A stretch of DNA of 64,000 nt from Pseudomonas brassicacearum. Lineage in GTDB: Bacteria > Pseudomonadota > Gammaproteobacteria > Pseudomonadales > Pseudomonadaceae. Every line of letters begins with the position of its first letter. The stretch's first letter is position 1. The notes below the pieces were generated by a model. It ran no database searches and was not told the origin of the DNA. It saw only the letters and a list, made by a program, of their open reading frames with translations. The DNA is taken from contig NZ_MOBJ01000009.1 in assembly GCF_003732225.1 (NCBI RefSeq), positions 372,001-436,000 on the forward strand, written 5' to 3'. Position numbers and translations under genes: made by a program. This document shows, piece by piece, positions 9,618-19,531 of this stretch.

Positions 9618-9879
9618 GATGGGTACTCTATTCAAGGAATTCGTGGCTTTCGGGGCGCTGCAAGACGCGTGCGAGCCCGTACCTGTTTGGCAAAAAAACG
9701 CCAAGGTGCGCAGTTTAGCGTGATGGCTGCGAATTTCGAGGCTGTTTTTCATATCCGGTGGATTAAAAGCAGCAGTTTTGGGGCCTGCTCTGTCAGGCGC
9801 TTGACCGCATCGGCTATGATAGCGGCTTTGTTTTGTCAGGCCTTTGTTCCGGCCACGCACTTGTACGTTCAAGGATCCT

Positions 9880-11577
9880 ATGAGCAAGCCCACTGTCGAC
9901 CCTACCTCGAATTCCAAGACTGGCCCTGCCGTGCCGGTCAATTTCCTGCGCCCGATCATCCAGGCGGACCTGGACTCGGGTAAGCACACGCAGATCGTCA
10001 CCCGTTTCCCGCCTGAGCCCAACGGCTACCTGCACATCGGTCACGCCAAGTCGATCTGTGTGAACTTCGGGCTGGCCCAGGAGTTCGGTGGCGTGACGCA
10101 CCTGCGTTTCGACGACACCAACCCGGCCAAGGAAGACCAGGAATACATCGACGCTATCGAAAGCGACGTCAAGTGGCTGGGTTTCGAATGGTCCGGTGAA
10201 GTGCGCTATGCCTCACAGTATTTCGACCAGTTGCACGAGTGGGCGGTCGAGCTGATCAAGGCGGGCAAGGCCTACGTTTGCGACCTGACGCCTGAACAAG
10301 CCAAGGCATACCGTGGCAGCCTGACCGAGCCGGGCAAGAACAGCCCGTTCCGCGATCGTAGCGTCGAAGAGAACCTGGATCTGTTCGCCCGCATGAAGGC
10401 CGGCGAGTTCAAGGATGGCGAGCGCGTGCTGCGCGCCAAGATCGACATGGCGTCGCCGAACATGAACCTGCGCGACCCGATCCTGTATCGCATCCGTCAC
10501 GCCCACCACCACCAGACCGGTGACAAGTGGTGCATCTACCCGAACTACGACTTCACCCACGGTCAGTCGGACGCCATCGAAGGCATCACCCACTCGATCT
10601 GCACCCTGGAATTCGAAGGCCATCGTCCGCTGTACGACTGGTTCCTCGACAACCTGCCAGTGCCGGCGCACCCGCGTCAGTACGAGTTCTCTCGTCTGAA
10701 CCTGAACTACACCATCACCAGCAAGCGCAAGCTCAAGCAACTGGTCGATGAAAAGCACGTCAATGGCTGGGACGATCCGCGCATGTCCACGCTGTCGGGC
10801 TTCCGCCGCCGTGGCTACACGCCGAAATCGATCCGCAACTTCTGCGAAATGATCGGCACCAACCGTTCCGACGGCGTCGTCGACTTCGGCATGCTCGAAT
10901 TCAGCATCCGTGACGACCTCGACCATAGCGCCCCACGTGCCATGTGCGTACTGCGTCCGCTGAAAGTCGTGATCACCAACTACCCGGAAGGTCAGGTCGA
11001 GAACCTCGAACTGCCATGCCACCCGAAAGAAGACATGGGCGTGCGGGTTCTGCCATTCGCCCGTGAGATCTACATCGACCGTGAAGACTTCATGGAAGAG
11101 CCGCCAAAGGGCTACAAGCGCCTGGAGCCGGCCGGTGAAGTGCGTCTGCGTGGCAGCTACGTGATCCGTGCCGACGAAGCGATCAAGGACGCCGATGGCA
11201 ACATCGTCGAACTGCGTTGCTCGTATGACCCGGACACCCTCGGCAAGAACCCTGAAGGCCGCAAGGTCAAAGGCGTGGTTCACTGGGTGCCGGCGGCGGC
11301 CAGCGTCGAGTGTGAAGTGCGTCTGTACGATCGCCTGTTCCGTTCGCCGAACCCTGAGAAGGCTGAAGACAGCGCCGGTTTCCTGGACAACATCAACCCT
11401 GATTCGCTGCAGGTGCTTACCGGTTGTCGTGCCGAGCCTTCGTTGGGCAATGCACAGCCGGAAGACCGTTTCCAGTTCGAGCGCGAAGGTTACTTCGTCG
11501 CGGATATCAAGGACTCGAAACCCGGTCACCCGGTATTCAACCGCACCGTGACCCTGCGTGATTCGTGGGGCCAGTGA
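9880..11577 (+). CDS. glnS: GlnS, glutaminyl-tRNA synthetase
   Basis: This 565-residue class I synthetase has the HIGH-type motif PEPNGYLHIGHAKS near residue 45 and the KMSKS-equivalent ITSKRKL. The C-terminal half holds the GlnRS beta-barrel anticodon-binding domains. It charges tRNA-Gln directly. The start is the ATG preceded by AAGGAT; a longer frame from a TTG at 9844 adds a 12-residue extension I regard as leader sequence. cysS follows after 20 nt, so the two genes are probably co-transcribed. Confidence 0.96.
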   Translation: MSKPTVDPTSNSKTGPAVPVNFLRPIIQADLDSGKHTQIVTRFPPEPNGYLHIGHAKSICVNFGLAQEFGGVTHLRFDDTNPAKEDQEYIDAIESDVKWLGFEWSGEVRYASQYFDQLHEWAVELIKAGKAYVCDLTPEQAKAYRGSLTEPGKNSPFRDRSVEENLDLFARMKAGEFKDGERVLRAKIDMASPNMNLRDPILYRIRHAHHHQTGDKWCIYPNYDFTHGQSDAIEGITHSICTLEFEGHRPLYDWFLDNLPVPAHPRQYEFSRLNLNYTITSKRKLKQLVDEKHVNGWDDPRMSTLSGFRRRGYTPKSIRNFCEMIGTNRSDGVVDFGMLEFSIRDDLDHSAPRAMCVLRPLKVVITNYPEGQVENLELPCHPKEDMGVRVLPFAREIYIDREDFMEEPPKGYKRLEPAGEVRLRGSYVIRADEAIKDADGNIVELRCSYDPDTLGKNPEGRKVKGVVHWVPAAASVECEVRLYDRLFRSPNPEKAEDSAGFLDNINPDSLQVLTGCRAEPSLGNAQPEDRFQFEREGYFVADIKDSKPGHPVFNRTVTLRDSWGQ

Positions 11578-11597
11578 TTTAGAGCCAAGGAACAATC

Positions 11598-12980
11598 GTG
11601 CTTACGATCTACAACACGCTCACCAAGAGCAAAGAAGTCTTCAAGCCGCTGGATGGCAACAAGGTGCGCATGTACGTCTGCGGGATGACCGTGTACGACT
11701 ACTGCCACCTGGGCCACGGCCGCAGCATGGTCGCGTTCGACCTGGTGACCCGCTGGTTGCGGTTCAGCGGTTATGACCTGACCTACGTGCGCAATATCAC
11801 CGACATCGACGACAAGATCATCAATCGCGCCCGTGAAAACGGCGAGTCGTTCGAAGCGTTGACCGAGCGCATGATCGCGGCGATGCACGAAGACGAGTCG
11901 CGCCTGAATATCCTCAAGCCGGACATGGAACCGCGCGCCACCGGCCACATCGCCGGCATGCACGCGATGATCCAGACCCTGATCGACAAGGGCTACGCCT
12001 ACGCACCGGGTAACGGCGACGTGTACTACCGCGTCGCGAAGTTCATGGGTTACGGCAAGCTGTCGCGCAAGAAAATCGAAGACCTGCGCATCGGCGCCCG
12101 GATCGAAGTCGACGAGTCGAAACAGGACCCGCTGGACTTCGTGCTGTGGAAAGCCGCCAAACCGGGCGAGCCGAGCTGGGAATCGCCATGGGGCGCCGGG
12201 CGCCCGGGCTGGCACATCGAGTGCTCGGTGATGTCGACCTGCTGCCTCGGTGAGACCTTCGATATTCATGGCGGCGGCAGCGACCTCGAGTTCCCGCACC
12301 ATGAAAACGAAATCGCCCAGAGCGAAGCGGCCACCGGCAAGACCTACGCCAACGCGTGGATGCACTGCGGGATGATTCGCATCAATGGCGAGAAGATGTC
12401 CAAGTCCTTGAACAACTTCTTCACCATTCGCGATGTGCTCGACAAGTACCACCCGGAAGTCGTGCGTTACCTGCTGGTGTCGAGCCATTACCGCAGCGCG
12501 ATCAACTACTCGGAAGATAACCTCAAGGACGCCAAAGGCGCTCTGGAGCGTTTCTACCACGCATTGAAAGGCCTGCCGACGGTTCCGGCCGCCGGTGGCG
12601 AAGCCTTTGTCGAGCGTTTCACCCAGGTGATGAACGACGACTTCGGCACGCCGGAAGCTTGCGCGGTGTTGTTCGAAATGGTGCGCGAGATCAACCGCCT
12701 GCGTGAGAGCGATCTTAATGCGGCGGCAGGTCTGGCGGCACGTCTGAAAGAACTGGCCAGCGTGCTCGGCGTGTTGCAGCTCGAAGCCGATGACTTCCTG
12801 CAAGCCGGCGCTGAAGGCCGGGTCGATGCGGCAGAAGTCGATGCGCTGATTCAGGCTCGCCTGACAGCCCGTGCCAACAAGGACTGGGCCGAATCGGACC
12901 GCATCCGCGACCAGCTCACCGCCATGGGCGTGGTGCTGGAAGACGGCAAGGGCGGCACGACGTGGCGTCTGGCTGACTAA
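11598..12980 (+). CDS. cysS: CysS, cysteinyl-tRNA synthetase
   Basis: The 460-residue class I synthetase has the zinc-ligand Cys in YVCGMTVYD, the HIGH motif as HLGHGRS, further zinc ligands in ECSVMS and HHENEIAQSE, and a perfect KMSKSLNNF loop. It attaches cysteine to tRNA-Cys, with Zn discriminating against serine. The start codon is GTG, preceded by AAGGAA. It is the last gene of the glnS-cysS unit and is followed at once by a strong terminator. Confidence 0.96.
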   Translation: MLTIYNTLTKSKEVFKPLDGNKVRMYVCGMTVYDYCHLGHGRSMVAFDLVTRWLRFSGYDLTYVRNITDIDDKIINRARENGESFEALTERMIAAMHEDESRLNILKPDMEPRATGHIAGMHAMIQTLIDKGYAYAPGNGDVYYRVAKFMGYGKLSRKKIEDLRIGARIEVDESKQDPLDFVLWKAAKPGEPSWESPWGAGRPGWHIECSVMSTCCLGETFDIHGGGSDLEFPHHENEIAQSEAATGKTYANAWMHCGMIRINGEKMSKSLNNFFTIRDVLDKYHPEVVRYLLVSSHYRSAINYSEDNLKDAKGALERFYHALKGLPTVPAAGGEAFVERFTQVMNDDFGTPEACAVLFEMVREINRLRESDLNAAAGLAARLKELASVLGVLQLEADDFLQAGAEGRVDAAEVDALIQARLTARANKDWAESDRIRDQLTAMGVVLEDGKGGTTWRLAD

Positions 12981-12990
12981 AGCCAGCGTC

Positions 12991-13037
12991 TGCTCATAAA
13001 CAAAAACCCGCCTTGTGCGGGTTTTTGTTTATGAGCA
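12991..13037. terminator. Bidirectional intrinsic terminator after cysS
   Basis: A perfect 21-bp stem (12991-13011 paired with 13017-13037) with loop CTTGT contains GCGGGTTTTTG on the cysS strand. It begins 10 nt after the cysS stop. Confidence 0.9.
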
Positions 13038-13069
13038 GGACGCAAGTGCAGCAGCGTCCGGGCTGACGC

Positions 13070-13165
13070 CATCGCGAGCAAGCTCGCTCCCACAGGGGAT
13101 CTACTGTCAGCACACTATTTGTGCATGCCTGTGATTAACTGTGGGAGCGAGCTTGCTCGCGATGG
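13070..13165. repeat. REP inverted pair (REPIN)
   Basis: Two inverted REP cores are separated by about 45 bp. The spacer differs from the CAGTCAAnA...TGTTGAA class and is loosely similar to that at 31608-31705. It lies between the cysS terminator and the nuo terminator. Confidence 0.88.
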
Positions 13166-13204
13166 GGCCATCCCAGATACCAGATTTCTCCAGCCCAAAC
13201 GCAA

Positions 13205-13228
13205 AAACGGCACCCGAAGGTGCCGTTT
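13205..13228 (-). terminator. Intrinsic terminator of the nuo operon
   Basis: A 10-bp stem closes on a C(TTCG)G tetraloop when read leftward (AAACGGCACC-TTCG-GGTGCCGTTT) and ends in a run of five T. It lies about 30 bp past the nuoN stop. Confidence 0.85.
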
Positions 13229-13257
13229 GTGTTTTCTGCTGCGTGTTGCTTAAGCGA

Positions 13258-14721
13258 TCAACCCGCCAGGCCAGTCTGCTGAACCAGTGTCAGCAGCGGC
13301 TGTGGGTACAGGCCGAGGAAGAACGCCAGTACTGCGATGGCCAGCAGCATCACGCCGCCTGCCTTTTGTTCCCAGTGCAGCTGGGCGTCGACGCGACGCA
13401 GGTTTGGCTCGATCAGGTACAGGGTGACCATGACGCGCAGGTAGTAGAAGACGCCGATGGCGCTGCCCAGTACCAGGGAAGCGACCAGCCACCATTGGTG
13501 AGATTCGACGCCGGTCGCGATGATGTAGAACTTGCCGATAAAGCCTGCGGTCAGCGGGATGCCGGCCAGCGACAACATCATCACGGTCAGTACAGCGGTC
13601 AGGTACGGACGACGCCAGAACAGGCCGCGGTACTCGTACAGCGCATCTGCGTCACGACCTTTGTACGGCGAGGACATCAGGGTGATCACGCCGAAAGCGC
13701 CGAGGCTGGTGATCACGTAGGTGACCAGGTACACACCGATGGCTTCCATCGCCAGACCCTTGCTCGCCACCAGGGCGATCAACAGGTAACCGAAGTGCGC
13801 GATGGACGAGTAACCCAGCAGACGCTTGAGGTTGCTCTGGGTCAGCGCCAACAGGTTACCGAACAGGATCGAGGCAATCGCGATCACGGTCAGCACGGTG
13901 CTCAACACACCGCTGTTGGCCACTGGCGAGATCTGGAACAGACGCACCATCACCGCGAACACGGCGACTTTCGAGGCGGTCGCCAGGAACGCTGCAACCG
14001 GTGCCGGAGCACCTTCGTAGACGTCCGGCGTCCAGAGGTGGAACGGTACCAGCGACAGTTTGAATGCCAGGCCGATCAGCATCATGCCCAGACCCATTTG
14101 CGCCAGCGGGCTTGGCAGACCGGTGGCCGTAAGGGCCTGACCGATGCCGCTGAAGCTCAGGGTGCCGGCTTCGGCGTAGAGCAGGGCCATGCCGAACAAC
14201 AGGAACGCGGAACCGGCTGCCGACAGCACCATGTACTTGATGCCGGCTTCCAGTGAGCGCTTGTTGAAGAAGGCATAGGCCACCAGACCGTAGACCGGCA
14301 CCGAGAGCAGTTCCAGACCGACGAACAACCCGGCCAGGTGCTGCGCGCTGACCAGAACCAGGCCACCGGCGGCGGCCATCAGGATCAGCAGGTACAGTTC
14401 TTCACGGTTGCCCGGGTAACCCGTGCCGCCATCGCCGAGGTAGGCGTGGGCGAGGGTGACGCAAGCGAGGGTGGCGACCAGGATCAGCGCCATGTACAGA
14501 CAGGCAAAGCTGTCGATCTGCAGCAATGGCGTCACGGCCAGAGGCGCGACTTTCAGGGCTGGCAGGATCGACAGCAAGGCCAGGTTCAGACCCGCCACCG
14601 ACAGCAGGAAGGTCTGTGAGTGGTTGCGACGCCAGGCGATCGCCAGCATCACCACGATGATCGTGGCGCTGGTGATCAACAATGGCGCAAGCGCGATAAA
14701 GTGTTGAATCGTAAAGTCCAT
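13258..14721 (-). CDS. nuoN: NuoN, NADH:quinone oxidoreductase subunit N
   Basis: The 487-residue, ~14-helix subunit is one of three Mrp-antiporter-like proton-pumping subunits of complex I. The antiporter-domain glutamate and lysine helices and the LLGYSSIAHFGYLL segment are present. I chose the ATG giving MDFTIQHFIALAPLL; an upstream extension of the frame runs into the nuoM end and is not family-like. It lies 7 nt after nuoM and is the last gene of the operon before the TTCG-loop terminator. Confidence 0.95.
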   Translation of the reverse strand: MDFTIQHFIALAPLLITSATIIVVMLAIAWRRNHSQTFLLSVAGLNLALLSILPALKVAPLAVTPLLQIDSFACLYMALILVATLACVTLAHAYLGDGGTGYPGNREELYLLILMAAAGGLVLVSAQHLAGLFVGLELLSVPVYGLVAYAFFNKRSLEAGIKYMVLSAAGSAFLLFGMALLYAEAGTLSFSGIGQALTATGLPSPLAQMGLGMMLIGLAFKLSLVPFHLWTPDVYEGAPAPVAAFLATASKVAVFAVMVRLFQISPVANSGVLSTVLTVIAIASILFGNLLALTQSNLKRLLGYSSIAHFGYLLIALVASKGLAMEAIGVYLVTYVITSLGAFGVITLMSSPYKGRDADALYEYRGLFWRRPYLTAVLTVMMLSLAGIPLTAGFIGKFYIIATGVESHQWWLVASLVLGSAIGVFYYLRVMVTLYLIEPNLRRVDAQLHWEQKAGGVMLLAIAVLAFFLGLYPQPLLTLVQQTGLAG

Positions 14722-14728
14722 AGCGCTC

Positions 14729-16261
14729 TTACCGGGCCGAAGCGAGTTGAGTGAAGGCGGTACCGAACCATTGCTGCACGCCATGCATCGTCGCGGCAGA
14801 GGTATCGAGGAACGGTTGCGGGTAGACGCCGATGTAAATCAGCAGTGCCGCCAGTCCAACCACCATGATCAGTTCGCGAGTATCCATGCCGTGCAGCACG
14901 GCGTCCGATTTGGACGGGCCGAAGTAGGCACGGTGAATCATGATCAGCGAGTAGACCGAACCGAACACCAGGCCTGCGGTCGCGATCACGGTGACCCATG
15001 GCGCGCTGGCGAAGGTGCCGATCAGAATCAGGAACTCACCGACGAAGTTACCGGTCACCGGCAAGCCCAGCGAGGCCGCAGCGAAGAACAGGCTGACGGC
15101 TGGCAGGTAGGCGATCTTCGACCACAGGCCACCCATTTCACGCATGTCGCGAGTGTGGGTGCGCTCGTAGAGCTGGCCGCAGAGGATAAAGAGTGCCGCT
15201 GCCGACAAGCCGTGCGCGAGCATCTGGATCACGGCGCCTTGCAGCGCCAACTGGCTGCCGGAGTAGATACCGATCAGCACGAAGCCCATGTGCGAAACGC
15301 TGGAGTAGGCGACCAGACGCTTGATGTCGGTCTGGGCGAACGCCAGGAACGCACCGTAGAAGATCCCGACCAGGCCCAGGGCCATGGCGAACGGCGCGAA
15401 CTCGGCCGACGCGTTCGGGAACAACGGCAGGGCGAAACGCAGCAGACCGTACGCAGCGGTCTTCAGCAGAATACCGGCCAGGTCAACGGAACCCGCGGTC
15501 GGTGCCTGTGCGTGAGCATCCGGCAACCAGGAGTGGAACGGCACTACCGGCAGCTTCACCGCGAAGGCGATGAAGAAGCCAAGCATCAGGACGTACTCGG
15601 TGGTCAGCGACATCTTGGTTTTCAACAGGTCGGCGTAGTTGAAGGTAATCACGCCCGTGCTGTTGAAGTTGACCAGTACCAGACCCAGGATCGCCACCAA
15701 CATGATCAGGCCGCTGGCCTGAGTGAAGATGAAGAACTTGGTCGCTGCGTAGATCCGGGTTTTCTTGCCGTCCGAAGAACTGTGACCCCAGAGCGCGATG
15801 AGGAAGTACATCGGCACCAGCATCATTTCCCAGAAGAAGAAGAACATGAACAGGTCGAGGGCCAGGAACACGCCGACGACACCGCCCAGGATCCACATCA
15901 GGTTCAGGTGGAAGAAGCCAACGTGACGCTGGATTTCTTTCCATGAGCAGAGTACCGAGAGGACACCCAGCAGACCGGTCAGCATGATCATCAACAGCGA
16001 CAGGCCGTCGAGGGCCAAGTGCACGTTGATGCCGAAGCGTTCGATCCAGACATGCTTGAACTCAAGCGCCCAGGTCGGGTCGGCGCCAGGCGCCGGTGCA
16101 AATGAATAGTTACCGTGGGCCCACAGCCAGAGGCCGAGAGCGAGTTCCAGGGTCATGGTCAACAGCGCAATCCAGCGGGGGAGGGTAGCGCCGAAGCGCT
16201 CACCCATCCAGCACAGCAGGCCGCCGATGAAGGGGATCAGGATTAGCCATGGCAGAATCAT
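14729..16261 (-). CDS. nuoM: NuoM, NADH:quinone oxidoreductase subunit M
   Basis: The 510-residue antiporter-like membrane subunit has the conserved HSWLPDAHAQAPTAGSV motif in the proton-channel region and the lysine-bearing KRLVAYSSVSHMGFVL helix. It forms one of the three antiporter-like channels in the membrane arm. Membrane helices span the whole length. It follows nuoL by 39 nt and precedes nuoN. Confidence 0.96.
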   Translation of the reverse strand: MILPWLILIPFIGGLLCWMGERFGATLPRWIALLTMTLELALGLWLWAHGNYSFAPAPGADPTWALEFKHVWIERFGINVHLALDGLSLLMIMLTGLLGVLSVLCSWKEIQRHVGFFHLNLMWILGGVVGVFLALDLFMFFFFWEMMLVPMYFLIALWGHSSSDGKKTRIYAATKFFIFTQASGLIMLVAILGLVLVNFNSTGVITFNYADLLKTKMSLTTEYVLMLGFFIAFAVKLPVVPFHSWLPDAHAQAPTAGSVDLAGILLKTAAYGLLRFALPLFPNASAEFAPFAMALGLVGIFYGAFLAFAQTDIKRLVAYSSVSHMGFVLIGIYSGSQLALQGAVIQMLAHGLSAAALFILCGQLYERTHTRDMREMGGLWSKIAYLPAVSLFFAAASLGLPVTGNFVGEFLILIGTFASAPWVTVIATAGLVFGSVYSLIMIHRAYFGPSKSDAVLHGMDTRELIMVVGLAALLIYIGVYPQPFLDTSAATMHGVQQWFGTAFTQLASAR

Positions 16262-16300
16262 GACGGGCTCGTTTCCTTTCGCAAGTTCGCAAGGTTCATA

Positions 16301-18154
16301 TCAGACCGCTACCAGCACGACAGCGCCGATAACCAGTACGGCACCAGCAGCCATCGAGGCGGCGTACCAACGCAGTTGACCTGTTTCGGTACGGCTCAGG
16401 GAGTTGTGACCCCCTTTGGCCATACGCGGGATCAAACCGATGGTTTGGTCGAACGGGTCTTTGCGCAGCATGTGGCTCATCGCCAGGTACGGCTTGACGA
16501 ACAGTTTGTCGTAGATCCAGTCGAAGCCCCAGGCGGCGAACCACCAGGCAGTCAGCAGACGACCGATGCCGCTGTTGGCAATGGCGGTGACGAAACGACG
16601 CTTGCCGAGGAACAGCAGCGCGGCCAGCAGGATACCCGACAGGGCGATAGCGCCCGAGGCGAGTTCCAGGCTGTGCTTGGCTTCGCCGCCGGCATGGCCA
16701 ACGCTTTCCGGCAGCACACCGTGCAGTGGCGGAACGATCATCGCGCCAATGGCGGTCGACAGCACGATCAGCACCGACAGTGGCAACCAGTGAGCAATGC
16801 CGTGGCCGGCGTGGGCTTCGGTCTTCACTTCACCATGGAACGCGATGAAGATCAGGCGGAAGGTGTACAGCGACGTCATGAAGGCACCGACCAGACCTGC
16901 GTACAGCAGACCGTGGTTACCGCTGGCGAAGGCTTCCCAGAGGATTTCGTCTTTCGAGTAGAAACCCGCGGTCACCAGTGGCAGGGCCGCGAGGGCCGCA
17001 CCGCCGACGATGAAGCTGGCGTAGGCCAGTGGCAGTTTCTTCCACAGGCCGCCCATCTTGAAGATGTTCTGTTCGTGGTGGCAGGCAACGATCACCGAGC
17101 CGGAAGCAAGGAACAGCAGGGCCTTGAAGAAGGCGTGAGTCATCAGGTGGAAGATCGCGCCTTCCCAGGCACCCACGCCCAGCGCCAGGAACATGTAGCC
17201 GATCTGGCTCATGGTCGAGTAGGCGAGGATACGTTTGATGTCGGTTTGGACCAGGGCGGCGAAACCGGCGAGCACCAGGGTCACACCGCCGACGATGCCG
17301 ACCAGGTGCAGGATGTCTGGCGCCAAGGCAAACAGACCGTGCGTACGGGCGATCAGGTAGACGCCAGCGGTCACCATGGTTGCGGCGTGGATCAGTGCCG
17401 AAACCGGGGTAGGGCCGGCCATCGCATCCGCCAGCCAGGTTTGCAGCGGCAGTTGCGCGGATTTACCGACAGCGCCGCCCAGCAACATCAGGGTCGCCAT
17501 GACGATCCAGAAGTCGCCGGCCTTGAAGTGCTCGGGTGCTTTGACCAGCAGTTCCTGGATGTTCAGCGTGCCCAGCTGTTGGAACAGGATGAACAGGCCG
17601 ATGGCCATGAACACGTCGCCGACACGGGTAACGATGAAGGCTTTGAGCGCGGCGTTACCGTTGTTGCGGTTGCTGTAGTAGAAACCGATCAACAGGTAGC
17701 TGCACAGGCCCACGCCTTCCCAGCCGAAGTACAGGAACAACAGGTTATCGCCCAGCACCAGGAACAGCATGCTGGCGATAAACAGGTTGGTGTAGGCGAA
17801 GAAGCGCGAGTAACCGTCTTCACCGCGCATGTACCAGGACGCGAACAGGTGGATCAAGAAGCCCACGCCGACGACCACGCCGAGCATGGTCACGGACAGG
17901 CCGTCCAGGTACAGGGCGAAGTTCGGCTTGAAATCGCCTACCGACATCCACTGCCACAACACCTGGGTGACGTGACCGCCTTCAGGCGGCGCGACGTTGA
18001 ACTGCCAGATCACGTAAGTGGCGACAATGGCCGAGAGGCCAATGGAACCGACGCCGATCAAGGCGGAGAGGTTTTCCGAGAGGCGGCCGCGTGAGAACGA
18101 CAGCAGCAGGAAACCGATCAGGGGGAATACGAAAGTCAGATAGAGAAGGTTCAT
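16301..18154 (-). CDS. nuoL: NuoL, NADH:quinone oxidoreductase subunit L
   Basis: The 617-residue distal antiporter-like subunit has GWEGVGLCSYLLIGFYY, QTWLADAMAGPTPVSALIHAATMV and KRILAYSTMSQIGYM. In complex I structures its C-terminal part forms the long lateral helix, consistent with its extra length over NuoM/N. The start is the ATG giving MNLLYLTFVF; it overlaps the nuoK stop by 4 nt. An additional 48 residues of open frame upstream are nuoK in another frame. Confidence 0.96.
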   Translation of the reverse strand: MNLLYLTFVFPLIGFLLLSFSRGRLSENLSALIGVGSIGLSAIVATYVIWQFNVAPPEGGHVTQVLWQWMSVGDFKPNFALYLDGLSVTMLGVVVGVGFLIHLFASWYMRGEDGYSRFFAYTNLFIASMLFLVLGDNLLFLYFGWEGVGLCSYLLIGFYYSNRNNGNAALKAFIVTRVGDVFMAIGLFILFQQLGTLNIQELLVKAPEHFKAGDFWIVMATLMLLGGAVGKSAQLPLQTWLADAMAGPTPVSALIHAATMVTAGVYLIARTHGLFALAPDILHLVGIVGGVTLVLAGFAALVQTDIKRILAYSTMSQIGYMFLALGVGAWEGAIFHLMTHAFFKALLFLASGSVIVACHHEQNIFKMGGLWKKLPLAYASFIVGGAALAALPLVTAGFYSKDEILWEAFASGNHGLLYAGLVGAFMTSLYTFRLIFIAFHGEVKTEAHAGHGIAHWLPLSVLIVLSTAIGAMIVPPLHGVLPESVGHAGGEAKHSLELASGAIALSGILLAALLFLGKRRFVTAIANSGIGRLLTAWWFAAWGFDWIYDKLFVKPYLAMSHMLRKDPFDQTIGLIPRMAKGGHNSLSRTETGQLRWYAASMAAGAVLVIGAVVLVAV

Positions 18155-18459
18155 CCGCGCATCTCGCTGGCAGCGTCGATATCGAGAGTGTGGAAGCGGC
18201 GATACAGCTGCAACAGAATCGCCAGGCCAATACTGGCCTCGGCGGCTGCCAGGCTGATCACCAGGATGAACATGATCTGTCCATCCGGCTGGCCCCAACG
18301 GCTACCGGCAACGATGAAAGCCAGTGCGGAGGCATTCATCATGACCTCCAGGCTCATCAGCACGAAAAGAATGTTGCGGCGGACCATCAGGCCAACCAGA
18401 CCGAGGCAGAACAGGATGCCGGCAACCGCCAGGCCATGCTCAAGAGGGATAGCAGGCAT
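18151..18459 (-). CDS. nuoK: NuoK, NADH:quinone oxidoreductase subunit K
   Basis: This small three-helix subunit (102 residues) has conserved membrane glutamates in LMSLEVMMNASALAFI and AAAEASIGLAI, which lie on the central proton path next to NuoA, NuoJ and NuoH. Family length is about 100 residues. It overlaps nuoL by 4 nt (ATGA) and follows nuoJ closely. Confidence 0.96.
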   Translation of the reverse strand: MPAIPLEHGLAVAGILFCLGLVGLMVRRNILFVLMSLEVMMNASALAFIVAGSRWGQPDGQIMFILVISLAAAEASIGLAILLQLYRRFHTLDIDAASEMRG

Positions 18460-18463
18460 AAAA

Positions 18464-18964
18464 TTACTCCTTCGCCTCGTTGCGGCCCAAGTGGAACGCC
18501 GTGACGGCTGCGGCGAGCAGCAGCATCGAGGCGAGTTCGACCACCAGCAGATAAGGACCGAACAGGCTGATGCCCACGGCCTTGGCGTCTACGGTGGTGT
18601 GGCCGAGGCCGGTGCCGCTGGAATGGCTGAACAGCACATACAGCAGTTCAGCCAGCAGCAACGCAGCCAGTACCACCGGACCCGCCCAGATACCGGGCTT
18701 CAGCCAGACGCGCTCTTGCTGAATCGAGGCGGGCCCCAGATTCAGCATCATCACCACGAACACGAACAGCACCATGATGGCGCCGGCGTAGGCGATCACT
18801 TCCAGAACACCGGCAAAGGGTGCACCGAGGCTGAAAAAGGTCATCGCCACGGCGAGCAGCGAAATAATCAGGTAGAGCAGGGCGTGCACTGGGTTGGTGT
18901 TGGTGATCACGCGAAGCGTGGACACAACGGCAACTCCGGACGCGAAATAGAAAGCGAATTCCAT
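18464..18964 (-). CDS. nuoJ: NuoJ, NADH:quinone oxidoreductase subunit J
   Basis: The 166-residue membrane subunit has about five helices and the conserved FAGVLEVIAYAGAIMVLFVF segment, the helix with a pi-bulge that rearranges during turnover. It lies in the membrane arm next to NuoK and NuoA. It is 9 nt downstream of nuoI and 4 nt upstream of nuoK. Confidence 0.96.
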   Translation of the reverse strand: MEFAFYFASGVAVVSTLRVITNTNPVHALLYLIISLLAVAMTFFSLGAPFAGVLEVIAYAGAIMVLFVFVVMMLNLGPASIQQERVWLKPGIWAGPVVLAALLLAELLYVLFSHSSGTGLGHTTVDAKAVGISLFGPYLLVVELASMLLLAAAVTAFHLGRNEAKE

Positions 18965-18973
18965 CTTTCTTCC

Positions 18974-19519
18974 TTAAGGCAGCAAGCTCTTCACGTTGAT
19001 CGGTTCGGCTTCATTTTGCGCAGCGCCTTTCGGCTTACCGGCAATCGCCATACCTGCAACACGATAGAAGTTGTAGTCAGGGTTTTTGCCGGGGCCGGAG
19101 ATCAACAGATCTTCTTTCTCGTAAACCAGGTCCTGACGCTTGAACTCGGCCATTTCGAAATCCGGTGTCAGCTGGATCGCGGTGGTCGGGCAGGCTTCCT
19201 CGCAGAGGCCGCAGAAAATGCAGCGCGAGAAGTTGATACGGAAAAATTCCGGGTACCAGCGGCCGTCTTCGGTTTCAGCTTTCTGCAGCGAGATGCAACC
19301 GACCGGGCACGCCACGGCGCACAGGTTACAGGCTACACAACGCTCTTCACCGTCGGGGTCGCGGGTCAGGACGATACGCCCACGAAAGCGCGGCGGCAGG
19401 TACACCGCCTCTTCCGGATATTGCAGCGTGTCGCGCTTGCGAAAGGCATGGCCGAAGATCATCACCAGGCTGCGAAGCTGGGTGAAGAAGCCATGCACGA
19501 TGTCAAAAATATACTTCAT
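18974..19519 (-). CDS. nuoI: NuoI, complex I subunit with two [4Fe-4S] clusters
   Basis: The 181-residue ferredoxin-like subunit binds clusters N6a and N6b through CVACNLCAVACPVGC (about residues 60-75) and CIFCGLCEEACPTTA (about 98-112). It carries electrons between the NuoG chain and the NuoB N2 cluster. An amphipathic N-terminus precedes the ferredoxin domain. It sits 12 nt after nuoH. Confidence 0.97.
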   Translation of the reverse strand: MKYIFDIVHGFFTQLRSLVMIFGHAFRKRDTLQYPEEAVYLPPRFRGRIVLTRDPDGEERCVACNLCAVACPVGCISLQKAETEDGRWYPEFFRINFSRCIFCGLCEEACPTTAIQLTPDFEMAEFKRQDLVYEKEDLLISGPGKNPDYNFYRVAGMAIAGKPKGAAQNEAEPINVKSLLP

Positions 19520-19531
19520 GATTCTCTATCC

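Noticed and set aside
9618..10022. N-terminal extension of ppiB
   Set aside because: The added 135 residues cover the divergent glnS promoter and start and have no cyclophilin similarity.
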